Below are positions 34,471-42,188 of a DNA stretch of 54,908 nucleotides, one piece after another. Position numbers and translations under genes: made by a program. How positions within the stretch are numbered: the first letter of the stretch is position 1; every line of letters starts with the position of its first letter. The notes beneath the pieces were generated by a model. The model ran no database searches. It was given only the letters and a program-made list of their open reading frames with translations, and had not been told where the DNA came from. Source of the DNA: Gemmatimonadota bacterium (GTDB taxonomy: Bacteria > Gemmatimonadota > Gemmatimonadetes > Longimicrobiales > Longimicrobiaceae); NCBI GenBank assembly GCA_028287185.1, contig JAQBQD010000082.1:1-54908 (forward strand), in the 5' to 3' direction.

Positions 34471-34511
34471 AGAGGCCGGACGCCCGCGTGGGTGTCCGGC
34501 CTCTGCTTTCT
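34471..34511. terminator. terminator between the M28 peptidase and the TetR gene
   Basis: A 15-bp stem with one mismatch (34471-34485 with 34490-34504) and a GCGT loop, followed by GCTTTCTC on the plus strand. It separates convergent transcripts and is best oriented for the peptidase gene. Confidence 0.8.
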
Positions 34512-34560
34512 CCGTTGATCGTTCCCCGCGGGCCGCCAACGGTCGTGGCGCCGGATGCCG

Positions 34561-35145
34561 TCACCGCGTGCGGAGGCCGGCGAGGATGAGGGTCCAGACG
34601 GCTTCGAAGGCGGCGTCGATGCCGGGGTCGGTCCACTCCGCGGCGTGCGCCGGGTTGTGGAAGCGGCCGGTGGCGTCCAGCACCGCCCGCGCGGCGGCGG
34701 CGGGGTCGGGCGTGGACAGCTCGCCCTGTGCGATGCCGTCGCCGATGATGCGGGCCACCTGCTGCACCAGGTGCGCCACGTGGGCGGCGACCACGGCACG
34801 GGCGCCGGCGGCGAGCTGCAGGTAGTTGGCGAACAGCTCGGGGTCGCCGCAGGCGCGGGTGCGCTTGGCGGCGATCAGCAGGTCCAGCCAGCGGCGCAGG
34901 CGGTCCGCCGCCGGGCCGTCCTCCTCCGCCACCGCCGTCAGCGAGTCCATCATCCGCGCCAGCCACAGCCCGGTGACGGCTTCGCGGAGGGCGGCCTTGC
35001 TGGGAAAGTGGCGGTAGACGCTGCCGTGGCTGACGCCCAGGGCGCGCGCCACGTCCACCACCGTCGCCTTGCCGGGTCCGAAGCGGCGGAGCGCGTCCTC
35101 TGCCGCCTCCAGGATGCGCTCGCGGGTGAGCGGGGCCTCGGTCAC
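34561..35145 (-). CDS. TetR family transcriptional regulator
   Basis: A 194-residue repressor-type regulator. The GTG at 35145 overlaps the aldo/keto reductase stop by four bases. The N-terminal helix-turn-helix is clear: [50 protein letters not shown]. The C-terminal ligand-binding domain ends with [31 protein letters not shown]. It is the second gene of an operon with an aldo/keto reductase, and the 40-bp palindrome at 36203-36242 ahead of that operon is the likely binding site (autoregulation). The inducer is unknown. Confidence 0.92.
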   Translation of the reverse strand: MTEAPLTRERILEAAEDALRRFGPGKATVVDVARALGVSHGSVYRHFPSKAALREAVTGLWLARMMDSLTAVAEEDGPAADRLRRWLDLLIAAKRTRACGDPELFANYLQLAAGARAVVAAHVAHLVQQVARIIGDGIAQGELSTPDPAAAARAVLDATGRFHNPAHAAEWTDPGIDAAFEAVWTLILAGLRTR

Positions 35146-36143
35146 GCGCCGCGCTCGCTGTCCAGCATCGCCATCTGCTGCTCGTCGTAGCGCGCGCCCG
35201 CCGCCGCATCCGCCGGCACCGCGCGCTCGATGGCCGCCAGGTCGTCCGCCGAGAGCGCCACGTCCAGCGCACCCAGCGCCTCCGCCAGCCGGTCGCGGCG
35301 GCGGGCGCCCACCAGCGGCACGATGTCCTCGCCGCGCGAAAGCGCCCACGCGATCGCCACCTGCGCCACCGTGGCGCCCGTGCCCTCGGCGACGGCGCGC
35401 AGCGCGTCCACCAGCGCCAGGTTGTGCTCCAGGTTCTCGCCGCGGAAGCGCGGGCTGTGCGCGCGGAAGTCGCCCGGGGCGGGGGCCTGCCCCTTCTGCC
35501 AGTGCCCGCTGATGAGCCCGCGCGCAAGCACGCCATACGCCGTCACCGCGATGCCCAGCTCGCGGCAAGTCGGCAGGATGCGGCCCTCGATGCCGCGCGA
35601 GATCAGCGAGTACTCGATCTGCAGGTCGGCCACGGGATGCACGGCGTGCGCGCGGCGGATGGTGTCCGCGCCGGCCTCGGACAGCCCCAGGTGGCGCACG
35701 TACCCCGCCTGGATCATCTCCGCCACGGCGCCCACCGTGTCCTCGATGGGCACCGCCGGGTCCACGCGCGCCGGGCGGTACACGTCCACGTAGTCCGTGC
35801 CCAGGCGGCGCAGGGTGTAGGTGAGGAAGTTCTTCACCGCCGCCGGCCGTGCATCCAGCCCGATGAAGGCGCCCTGCGGATCGCGCATGCCGCCGAACTT
35901 GACGCTGAGCACCACGTCCTCGCGCTTCCGGCCCTGCAGCGCCTCGCGGATCAGCAGCTCGTTGTGCCCCATCCCGTAGAAGTCGCCCGTGTCCAGCAGG
36001 TTCACGCCCGCGTCCATCGCCGCGTGGATGGTGGCGATGCTTTCCGCGCGGTCCGCCGGCCCGTACAGGTCCGACATCCCCATGCATCCCAGCCCGATCG
36101 CCGAAACCCGCGGCCCCGTGCTGCCCAGTGCCCGTGTCTGCAT
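35142..36143 (-). CDS. aldo/keto reductase
   Basis: A 333-residue NADPH-dependent oxidoreductase. The ATG at 36143 follows a GGGAGGAT ribosome site. The barrel shows [15 protein letters not shown] at the N-terminus, the catalytic Asp and Tyr in [15 protein letters not shown] (usually DTA-x-x-YG; here DTGDFYG), Lys in [12 protein letters not shown], and the cofactor-binding [27 protein letters not shown]. The catalytic His is usually in a DL-x-x-x-H-R/W-x-D motif; here the region reads [12 protein letters not shown], so the His position looks replaced by Pro/Arg. The substrate is unknown. It is first in an operon with the TetR regulator. Confidence 0.9.
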   Translation of the reverse strand: MQTRALGSTGPRVSAIGLGCMGMSDLYGPADRAESIATIHAAMDAGVNLLDTGDFYGMGHNELLIREALQGRKREDVVLSVKFGGMRDPQGAFIGLDARPAAVKNFLTYTLRRLGTDYVDVYRPARVDPAVPIEDTVGAVAEMIQAGYVRHLGLSEAGADTIRRAHAVHPVADLQIEYSLISRGIEGRILPTCRELGIAVTAYGVLARGLISGHWQKGQAPAPGDFRAHSPRFRGENLEHNLALVDALRAVAEGTGATVAQVAIAWALSRGEDIVPLVGARRRDRLAEALGALDVALSADDLAAIERAVPADAAAGARYDEQQMAMLDSERGA

Positions 36144-36202
36144 CCCATCCTCCCGCTGATGTCGTGTGGCTGCCGTTCTCCCAGTTCGTGGGGGAAGGAT
36201 GA

Positions 36203-36242
36203 TCTATCGAATGACAAAAGTCAACATTTGTTATTCGATAGA
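36203..36242. promoter_or_regulatory. 40-bp palindromic operator candidate upstream of the AKR-TetR operon
   Basis: Arms TCTATCGAAT (36203-36212) and ATTCGATAGA (36233-36242) pair perfectly; inner bases ACAAA and TTTGT continue the symmetry, 17 of 20 positions in all. It is AT-rich in a GC-rich genome. On the minus strand it contains TTGACT, a good -35 hexamer for the reductase gene starting at 36143. Fits a TetR dimer-of-dimers operator. Confidence 0.6.
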
Positions 36243-36335
36243 TGACAAGTGCTTGGATCCCGGTTCGAAACGTCGTTTGCCGCACGGAATTGTGTACTTG
36301 GCGAACAGTAGCGGGGCGGGCGTCGCGCGTGACCG

Positions 36336-36930
36336 ATGGGACGTGCGCGGAAGATCGTGACGCCGCCGGACCTGGTGCCGGCGGCGCTCGCGGACCACCT
36401 GGGCGGCGACGACGATCCCGACCTCGACACCGTGGACGGGTACGAGGCCGTGCGCGGGCGCTGGTACCTGCTGGCGTGGCCCACACGGGACGCGAAGCCC
36501 GTAGCGTGGCAGGAACACCCTACCGGGACGCATACGAGGCGGAGCGGGCGATGGACACCACCCGTGCAGGCGTACACCGGGCCACGGGAGCGCAGGCGGC
36601 GAGAACGGACGCTGCCCCCGTCCCCGGTACGCTACGATGCGCACGAGGCCCTGGGGAAGCGCCCCCCGCCGCTCCGGCCACGCTACGTCGCCTGCGGCTC
36701 CACAGCCCGAAGGCTTCTACGTCCCGCGAGCTGCGTGCGGCGACGTATCGGAACTGCTGGGGCTTCTGGTGCGGAACTACGTGATGGGCCACGAGATGGT
36801 AGCGGCCCGGACCGCCCTCGTACAGATTATGTCAGGCCGCCCGGAAGTCCGCGGGCTGGTGGTCATCCGGGAGACGGACGGCGTATCGTTCGTCCCCGTC
36901 GGACACCAGGCGCCCAGCCCGACCGGGTAA
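36336..36930 (+). pseudogene. frameshifted hypothetical gene
   Basis: Coding-like segments lie in three different frames in order. The first, from ATG 36336, reads MGRARKIVTPPDLVPAALAD and on to RGRWYLLAWPTRDAKPVAW. The second, near 36515-36570, reads PYRDAYEAERAMDTTRAGVH. The third, about 36700-36930, contains EGFYVPRAACGDVSELLGLL, RNYVMGHEMVAARTALVQIM and VRGLVVIRETDGVSFVPVG, ending at TAA 36928-36930. No single frame joins them, which suggests an unknown gene broken by two or more indels. A short C-terminal product from 36781 remains possible. I recognise no family. Confidence 0.35.
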
Positions 36931-37006
36931 CGTTTCGTCAAGCACGTACTTCCGCATTTTTCGGATGCGCGGGCCGTTCTGGAACCTCACCACTTGAACC
37001 GAACCG

Positions 37007-37636
37007 ATGCCAAGCGATCTATCCACCGTCACGCGCCAACTGCTGGCCCGCGCCACGCTGAACCTGGTGATCAAGGGTGACCTGATCGGTTCGGTGCTGG
37101 CGCTTTCCGACTCGCTGGACCCCCTGTCGACCGCCGAGGTGCGCGTCCAGGTGATCCACCAGGGCGTAGGCGCCATCAACGAGAGCGACGTGCTGCTGGC
37201 GTCGGCCGGGGGCGCCCTGGTCATCGGCTTTCGCGTGGGACCCACGCGCGAGGCAGTGCGCGTGGCCGAGAGCGAGGACGTCGACATCCGCCTCTCCAAC
37301 GTCATCGACGAGGCGGTGGAAGAGGTGAAGAGCGCGGTGGAGAAGCTGCTGGCCGAGCGCAAGCCGATGCTGGGCACCGCCGAGGTCCGCGACGTATTCA
37401 GGGTGCCGCGAGTGGGCGAGGTGGCCGGCTGCTTGGTCACCAGCGGCGTGCTGGACGGCCAGAGCCGCATCCGCGTGATCCGCGACGGGAGGCAGGTGTA
37501 CGAGGGCGAGGTGGGAAGTCTGAGGCGCTTCAAGGAGGACGTCCGCGAGGTTCGCGAGGGCCTCGAGTGCTCCGTGATGATCACACGCTTCCAGGGTCTC
37601 AAGGCCGGCGACGTCCTGGAGTGCTACCGGCTTTGA
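37007..37636 (+). CDS. free-standing C-terminal half of translation initiation factor IF-2 (no GTPase domain)
   Basis: A 209-residue protein homologous to domains III and IV (C1 and C2) of bacterial IF-2. Landmarks in order: ATLNLVIKGDLIGSVLALSDSLDPLS (start of domain III), VRVQVIHQGVGAINESDVLLASA, DVDIRLSNVIDEAVEEVKSAVEKLL (linker helix), LGTAEVRDVFRVPRVGEVAGCLVTSGVL (start of C2), VYEGEVGSLRRFKEDVREVREGLEC, and GLKAGDVLECYRL. The G domain and domain II are absent: upstream DNA in this frame shows only MPSDLSTVTRQLLAR from the ATG at 37007. It differs from standard IF-2 at conserved places (GDLIGS for ADVQGS, GLECSVMITRFQGLKAGD for GFECGIGIENFNDIKVGD), so it is a diverged paralogue. C2 binds initiator fMet-tRNA, so it could modulate initiation. 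Confidence 0.88.
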   Translation: MPSDLSTVTRQLLARATLNLVIKGDLIGSVLALSDSLDPLSTAEVRVQVIHQGVGAINESDVLLASAGGALVIGFRVGPTREAVRVAESEDVDIRLSNVIDEAVEEVKSAVEKLLAERKPMLGTAEVRDVFRVPRVGEVAGCLVTSGVLDGQSRIRVIRDGRQVYEGEVGSLRRFKEDVREVREGLECSVMITRFQGLKAGDVLECYRL

Positions 37637-37795
37637 AGCGCACGGAGCACTTCGTCGTCGCGAACCGAGTAGAATGGGGTGGACCCTGGCTCTGTCCACT
37701 ATGGCTATGTTTCGTCAGGTACATGATTCCGTTTGCGGATCCTTCCTTGACCCAGAGACGAGTCGATCGACGGCGGATGATCCGGCTTGATGCGA

Positions 37796-37833
37796 CGAAG
37801 CCCCGACGCTCGCGGAGGAGGGCCGGGGCTTCG
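37796..37833 (-). terminator. terminator after the 37857-38963 gene
   Basis: A 10-bp stem CGAAGCCCCG / CGGGGCTTCG (37796-37805 with 37824-37833) lies about 25 bases past the stop on the minus strand. The arms resemble those of the pruA terminator. Confidence 0.7.
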
Positions 37834-37856
37834 CACATCGACGGTATCGCGCCGGC

Positions 37857-38963
37857 CTACTCGATCGGCGGGCCCTTGGTGGTGTCCTTGCGCGCGGAGT
37901 CTCCGCGGGCGGCGGAGTCGTTGCGCGCGGCGGTGCGGCGCTGCACGGCGTCGGCCAGCGAGTCCAGGTTGGCGGCTTGGGCGGCGTGCGCGCTGTCGGG
38001 CTTCGCGACGGAGCCCACGCGGCGCAGGGTGACGAGCGCAACCTCGGGCGGCGTGGCGAAGCGCGCGGGAAGGAAGCTGTAGCCCACGCCGCAGGTGATG
38101 AACAGCGCGTTGTCGTGGATGCGGTAGGTGCGCTGCGTGGGCGAGCCGTTGGCGATGGGCAGCACCTCGGTGTTGATCCACGCAAGGCGCGGCGTGCCCG
38201 GCACCTCCACGCGCCCGCAGAACGCGTGTCCGGCCAGGATGGCGGGCCACTTGCCGTCGGGGATGCGCGCGGCCACGGCGGCCATGTGCGACAGCACCAC
38301 GGGCGTGCGCGGTCCCCCGGGAATGCCGGCGAAGATGGCCGCCTGCACGTCCTCGCCCTTGCGCGCCACGAACGGGGCCAGGCCCGCCACGTACGCCGTG
38401 TCGCCGTTGCGGAAGAAGGGCGCGCGCGCGTTGCGCAGCACCTGCACCCCGTTGCGCGTCAGCGCCTGCATGGTGCGGTCGCGCAGGGTGTCCGTCGAGG
38501 CCTGCGGATCGTCCGATTCGTCCGTGTGCCCCAGCACGGCCATCACCGTGTGCCCGCGGAGGGGAGCGAGGATGCGGTCCAGGGCGCCGTAGTCGCCGCC
38601 GCGCGCCACGTAGTCGCCCAGCAGCACCACCAGGTCCGGCTTCGCATCCAGCGCCTTGCGGACCGCGGCGGCCGCGACGTTCTCGTTGTCGGGCCACAGG
38701 CCGAGCTGGAAGTCGGACAGCGCGGCGATGCGGATGCCGTCCCACCCGGCCGGCAGGTCGCGCACCTCGATCTCCACCGGCACCACGCGCACGTTGTCCG
38801 CCCCGCGCGCCCCGTACAGCGAGTCCGTGACGACGGAGTCGGACGCGGCCAGGCGCTCCTCGTGGGCGGCGGCCTTGGCAGCGTCGCCGCGGCAGGCGGC
38901 GGCGAGGGGCGCCAGGAGGACGGCGAGGAACGGCACGGCGGTGGAGCGAAGGAGGCTCCGCAT
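37857..38963 (-). CDS. exported metallophosphoesterase-like protein with altered metal motifs
   Basis: A 368-residue protein starting with ATG at 38963 after GGAGATCG. The N-terminus MRSLLRSTAVPFLAVLLAPLAAAC is a signal peptide, possibly a lipoprotein signal with Cys24. The body has the layout of a YkuE-like calcineurin phosphoesterase: AALSDFQLGLWPDNEN, LVVLLGDYVARGGDYGAL, VMAVLGHTDESDD, VVLSHMAAV, ILAGHAFCGRVEVPG and GVGYSFLPARF. But key metal residues are changed: DxH is DFQ, GNHD is GHTD and GHTH is GHAF. Only GD and one His remain. The C-terminal 40 residues are a charged, Ala-rich tail. It is probably periplasmic, and its activity is doubtful or changed. Confidence 0.82.
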   Translation of the reverse strand: MRSLLRSTAVPFLAVLLAPLAAACRGDAAKAAAHEERLAASDSVVTDSLYGARGADNVRVVPVEIEVRDLPAGWDGIRIAALSDFQLGLWPDNENVAAAAVRKALDAKPDLVVLLGDYVARGGDYGALDRILAPLRGHTVMAVLGHTDESDDPQASTDTLRDRTMQALTRNGVQVLRNARAPFFRNGDTAYVAGLAPFVARKGEDVQAAIFAGIPGGPRTPVVLSHMAAVAARIPDGKWPAILAGHAFCGRVEVPGTPRLAWINTEVLPIANGSPTQRTYRIHDNALFITCGVGYSFLPARFATPPEVALVTLRRVGSVAKPDSAHAAQAANLDSLADAVQRRTAARNDSAARGDSARKDTTKGPPIE

Positions 38964-39135
38964 CGATCTCCGGCGTTGCGTGGGGGCGGGACGGGACGCG
39001 ACACAATGCCGGTCGCGCCCGCCGGGCGCAACCGCTGTGCCAGGGCGCATGGTCCGTCGGTCGAGCGGGGATGAAGTGGGGAAGGGGCTGTGCGGGAAGG
39101 CGGGCGTCGTGCGTTCTCCGAGACCCGTGTGAACG

Positions 39136-40248
39136 TCAGGCGCTCAGCGGCACCCGGGCGGCGCAGTCCGGGGGCACGGTGCGCTCCAGCTCGGCCGGGT
39201 TGGCGCGGAACCAGCGGGCGATCAGGAGGATCTCGTCCACCTGATGCCGGGCGACCAGGGCGCCGGTATGCTCCGGCAGGCCGAAGTGCTCGCCCGTCAG
39301 GCGTTCCAGGCGGCGGCGCTCGGCGGCGGTTCGGGGCGCGGGCACGGCGGCGCGGATGGTGCCCCGGCGAACCACGTACACGCGGTCGTCCCCGTCGTGG
39401 CCGGGCACGTGGTACAGGAACGAGAGGTTGTCCAGCGCCTCGCGCAGGCGGAGGAACTCGTCGCGCAGCATCTCCAGGCGACGGATGCGGTCGCGCAGCG
39501 AGGCGGCGTACTCGAACTCCCAGCGTTCGGCCGCGGCGGCCATGCGGTCGTTCACCCAGCGCAGCGGCTCGTCCGCGTCGCCGTCCAGGAAGGCGCGGGC
39601 CAGGGCCACGCGGCGCCGGTACTCGCCCTCGCTGCACCCGCCGGCGCAGGGGGCCACGCACAGCTTGAGCTCCGCGCGGTGGCAGCGCGGCGCGGGCTGG
39701 AAGGCGAACAGGTCGGGCTGGTCTGCGAAGCGCATGGGGGTGGCCAGGGCGCAGTCGCGCAGTCCCAGCAGGTCGTTCAGCTCGCGCACCGCGTCCACGA
39801 TGCGCCGCCCGCCGCGGAAGGGGCCGAAGTACACCGCCGCGTCGTCCGAAACGGCGCCCACCACGAACAGCTTGGGCGCGGCGCCGGGGCTCAGCTTGAG
39901 GAACGAGTAGCGCCCGTCGCGCTTGTGCTGCACGTTGAAGCGGGGCCGGTGGCGCTTGATCAGCTCCAGCTCGCGCAGCAGGGCGGCGAACTCGCTGGGC
40001 TCGTAGTCCCACGCCAGCGCCCGCGCGTCGCGCAGGATGCGGTGCGCCTTCTCGCCCTCGCGGGCGCGCAGGTACGAAAGCAGCCGGGTGCGCACCTGCT
40101 TGGACTTGCCCACGTACAGGATCTCGCCGTCCTCCGCCAGCATTCGGTAGGTGCCGGGGCGGTTTCCGGCTTCGCGGACGCGCTCGCGCAGCGGGTGCGG
40201 GCAGGACTTGCTCAAGGGAGGGGACCACCGGGCGCGCAGGGGGAACAA
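39136..40248 (-). CDS. UvrC/Cho-like GIY-YIG endonuclease lacking the RNase H half
   Basis: A 370-residue relative of the N-terminal half of UvrC. The GIY-YIG nuclease domain is seen at about residues 28-110: RPGTYRMLAEDGEILYVGKSKQVRTRL, then FNVQHKRDGRYSFLKLSP. It continues with GPFRGGRRIVDAVRELNDLLGLRDC, the cysteine cluster CVAPCAGGCSEGEYRRRV, and a UVR (UvrB-contact) motif NDRMAAAAERWEFEYAASLRDRIRRLE. After a short C-terminal region it ends; the UvrC endonuclease (RNase H-like) and HhH domains are missing. This is the architecture of Cho, which makes the 3' incision with UvrAB. The start is uncertain: TTG 40248 gives the longest form, TTG 40215 a shorter one, and neither has a clear ribosome site. 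Confidence 0.82.
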   Translation of the reverse strand: MFPLRARWSPPLSKSCPHPLRERVREAGNRPGTYRMLAEDGEILYVGKSKQVRTRLLSYLRAREGEKAHRILRDARALAWDYEPSEFAALLRELELIKRHRPRFNVQHKRDGRYSFLKLSPGAAPKLFVVGAVSDDAAVYFGPFRGGRRIVDAVRELNDLLGLRDCALATPMRFADQPDLFAFQPAPRCHRAELKLCVAPCAGGCSEGEYRRRVALARAFLDGDADEPLRWVNDRMAAAAERWEFEYAASLRDRIRRLEMLRDEFLRLREALDNLSFLYHVPGHDGDDRVYVVRRGTIRAAVPAPRTAAERRRLERLTGEHFGLPEHTGALVARHQVDEILLIARWFRANPAELERTVPPDCAARVPLSA

Positions 40249-40586
40249 AAGCCGAACGAGGCGAAGATAGCGCGGGGGCGGGGCTTGGGGAAGTGTGCCG
40301 GCAGCGGTGGCGGGAAGATGCCCGGCGATGGCGGGTGCGCGGCCGCGGGGGACCGTGTCGGCCGCGCCGGACCCGTGGGTTCGGTGCTGGAGAGCGCGTG
40401 GGAGCGGCGGGCGGAGGGGCCGGGCAGGAGAGATCCGGGCTTCCGGGGAGTGGCCGCGGATCGAGCCGGAAGGGGAGGTCCGGTACGTCGTGAACTACGC
40501 GTTACGGCAGTCCACGTGCGTGGGTGTTGGGGCGGGGGTAAGGTAGATTGAGGGCAGATCCCCCAATCACAGCCAAGGAGCCGACC
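40249..40586. other. divergent intergenic region, no gene recognised
   Basis: A 338-base gap between the UvrC-like gene (-) and the small lipoprotein gene (+). A -10-like TAGATT near 40545 may serve the lipoprotein, without a good -35. Nothing else is seen. Confidence 0.4.
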
Positions 40587-40730
40587 ATGAAAGCCATCCG
40601 GATTCTCGTCGCGGCCGCCGCGCTCGCCGCCGCGGCAAGCGCATGCTCCCGCAGCATCACCGCGCCCGACGCGGCGCCGTCGCACCCCAGCCACGACGCG
40701 GCGCCCACCTTCGGCGGCGGCGTGGGGTGA
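40587..40730 (+). CDS. 47-residue putative lipoprotein
   Basis: A very short exported peptide. The ATG at 40587 has a well-placed AAGGAG ribosome site. A lipoprotein signal (MKAIRILVAAAALAAAASAC, lipobox ASAC with Cys20) covers nearly half the protein; the mature part is only about 28 residues (SRSITAPDAAPSHPSHDAAP, then TFGGGVG). The Asp/Ala/Pro/His-rich body and Gly-rich end resemble a family of tiny secreted peptides of unknown role that recur in Longimicrobium-like genomes, from memory. It is convergent with the TPR gene, only 27 bases apart. Confidence 0.65.
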   Translation: MKAIRILVAAAALAAAASACSRSITAPDAAPSHPSHDAAPTFGGGVG

Positions 40731-40757
40731 GCCCCCGGCGGGGAGCGGAGCCGCCCG

Positions 40758-42050
40758 TCAGGCCGCGCTTCCCACCAGCCTCAGCGATTCCACGAAGTCG
40801 CCCGCCAGGCAGTCCGCGGCGCGCTCCATCTCGGGCGCGGCGTCGGGCTGCCCGGCGCTCGGCAGGCTGCCGTGGCGGCGGGCGCAGTCCAGCACCGCCT
40901 CGGCGGCCAGGCGAACGTGGCCCTCGCCGCGGCGGGCGGCGGCGTCCATCGCCATCTGCGCGGCCTCCTCGGCCAGGCTCCACTCGCCCACGCTGATGGC
41001 GCCCCGCGCGCCTTCCAGCAGCACCGCCGCCACGTTGTCCTCGCCCACCTCGCGCAATGACCCGCGCACCTCGGCCCACGCCTCGCGGAAGCGCTCGGGC
41101 CGGCCCGCGCCGCCCGCCGCGCGCGCCACGCCCGACAGCACCACCACCCGGTCCGCCGTGCGGTCGAAGTGGGGGAGGATGGCCTGGAACACGGCCAGCG
41201 CCCGCTCGAAGCCGCCCGTCGTCATCCAGAAGTACGCCACGTCGTGCGCCAGCATGGGCACGCGCGCGTGGCGCCAGCCGTACGATTCGAAGGCCTGGCG
41301 CGCGTACTCCTGCGCCTCGCCCTCGCGCCCCATGTGCACCGCCACCTCGAACAGGTCGTGGTACGCGGTGCCCTGCAGATCGTCCAGCCCGCGGCGGCGC
41401 GTGGTCTCCAGCGCGCGGCGGCGGAAGCGGTAGGCGACGGGCAGGTTGCCGCGCTGCAGGTAGAGCTGCCCCAGGCCCATGAAGGCGCGGGCGTACGAGG
41501 GCCAGTCGCCGCTCTGCCGTGCGAGCGCCGCCGTGCGGCGGAACCAGGTGGCCGCGCGCACGTACTCCGCCCGCCGGCGGGCCAGGCGGCCCACGATGAA
41601 GGCGGTGGCCGCGTCGCCCGCGGCCACCATCGCCGCCGCGTGCGCGTACGCCAGGGCCGACCCCAGGCGCCCGTGCTCGTCCAGCCAGAGCGAGATCTCG
41701 CGCAGCGCCAGCGCCACGTTCGCCTCGCCGGCGTCCTCCGGCGATCCGGCCATGCGCGCCAGCACCGCGAGCGGGCGCTCCAGCGGCAGCGGCACCCCGG
41801 CGGAAAGCACGGCCGCCATGCGGTTGGCCTGCGCGTTCGCGGTGAAGATGCCGCTGCGCGCCTTGGGCGAGGCGGCGGCCCACAGCGAGGCGTCGCGCAG
41901 CGCCTGCCACAGCAGGATGCCCAGCTCGCCCGGCACGTCGTCCAGCACGCTCAACCCCTCCAGCACGTCGTCGCCGTGGGCGAGCGCCGAGGGGATGCGC
42001 CAGCGGCGGCGCGTGAGCGAAAGGGGGGGACGGGGCTGGGTGCCGGACAT
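40758..42050 (-). CDS. TPR-like helical repeat protein, unknown function
   Basis: A 430-residue soluble protein from ATG 42050. Apart from a short basic leader (LSLTRRRWRIPSALAHG), it is entirely helical with TPR/BTAD-like repeats: RAATWFRRTAALARQSGDWPSYARAFMGLGQLYLQRGNLPVAYRFRRRALE, then GTAYHDLFEVAVHMGREGEAQEYARQAFE, and GGFERALAVFQAILPHFDR. No DNA-binding, signal or catalytic motif is visible. It resembles the helical half of tetratricopeptide regulators, possibly a sensor or scaffold. The minus-strand leader has a TATACT -10-like box near 42110. A pairing with the adjacent tiny lipoprotein is only positional. Confidence 0.72.
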   Translation of the reverse strand: MSGTQPRPPLSLTRRRWRIPSALAHGDDVLEGLSVLDDVPGELGILLWQALRDASLWAAASPKARSGIFTANAQANRMAAVLSAGVPLPLERPLAVLARMAGSPEDAGEANVALALREISLWLDEHGRLGSALAYAHAAAMVAAGDAATAFIVGRLARRRAEYVRAATWFRRTAALARQSGDWPSYARAFMGLGQLYLQRGNLPVAYRFRRRALETTRRRGLDDLQGTAYHDLFEVAVHMGREGEAQEYARQAFESYGWRHARVPMLAHDVAYFWMTTGGFERALAVFQAILPHFDRTADRVVVLSGVARAAGGAGRPERFREAWAEVRGSLREVGEDNVAAVLLEGARGAISVGEWSLAEEAAQMAMDAAARRGEGHVRLAAEAVLDCARRHGSLPSAGQPDAAPEMERAADCLAGDFVESLRLVGSAA

Positions 42051-42188
42051 GGTTCGTCTTGTATGGAGCGAGGCGAAGGGGCGCTCGATTCCGAAGGCAG
42101 GTACGATCAGTATAAACTGCTACCGATTCCGGCGCCACCCCGCCGATGATCCCGAACGGGAACATTGCAGGGTTCGTGCGGCATTCCT

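Noticed and set aside
36242..36784. Whole plus-strand frame from 36242 as one intact gene
   Set aside because: Only a middle segment looks coding; the beginning overlaps the palindromic operator and the end is Arg/Thr-rich shadow sequence.
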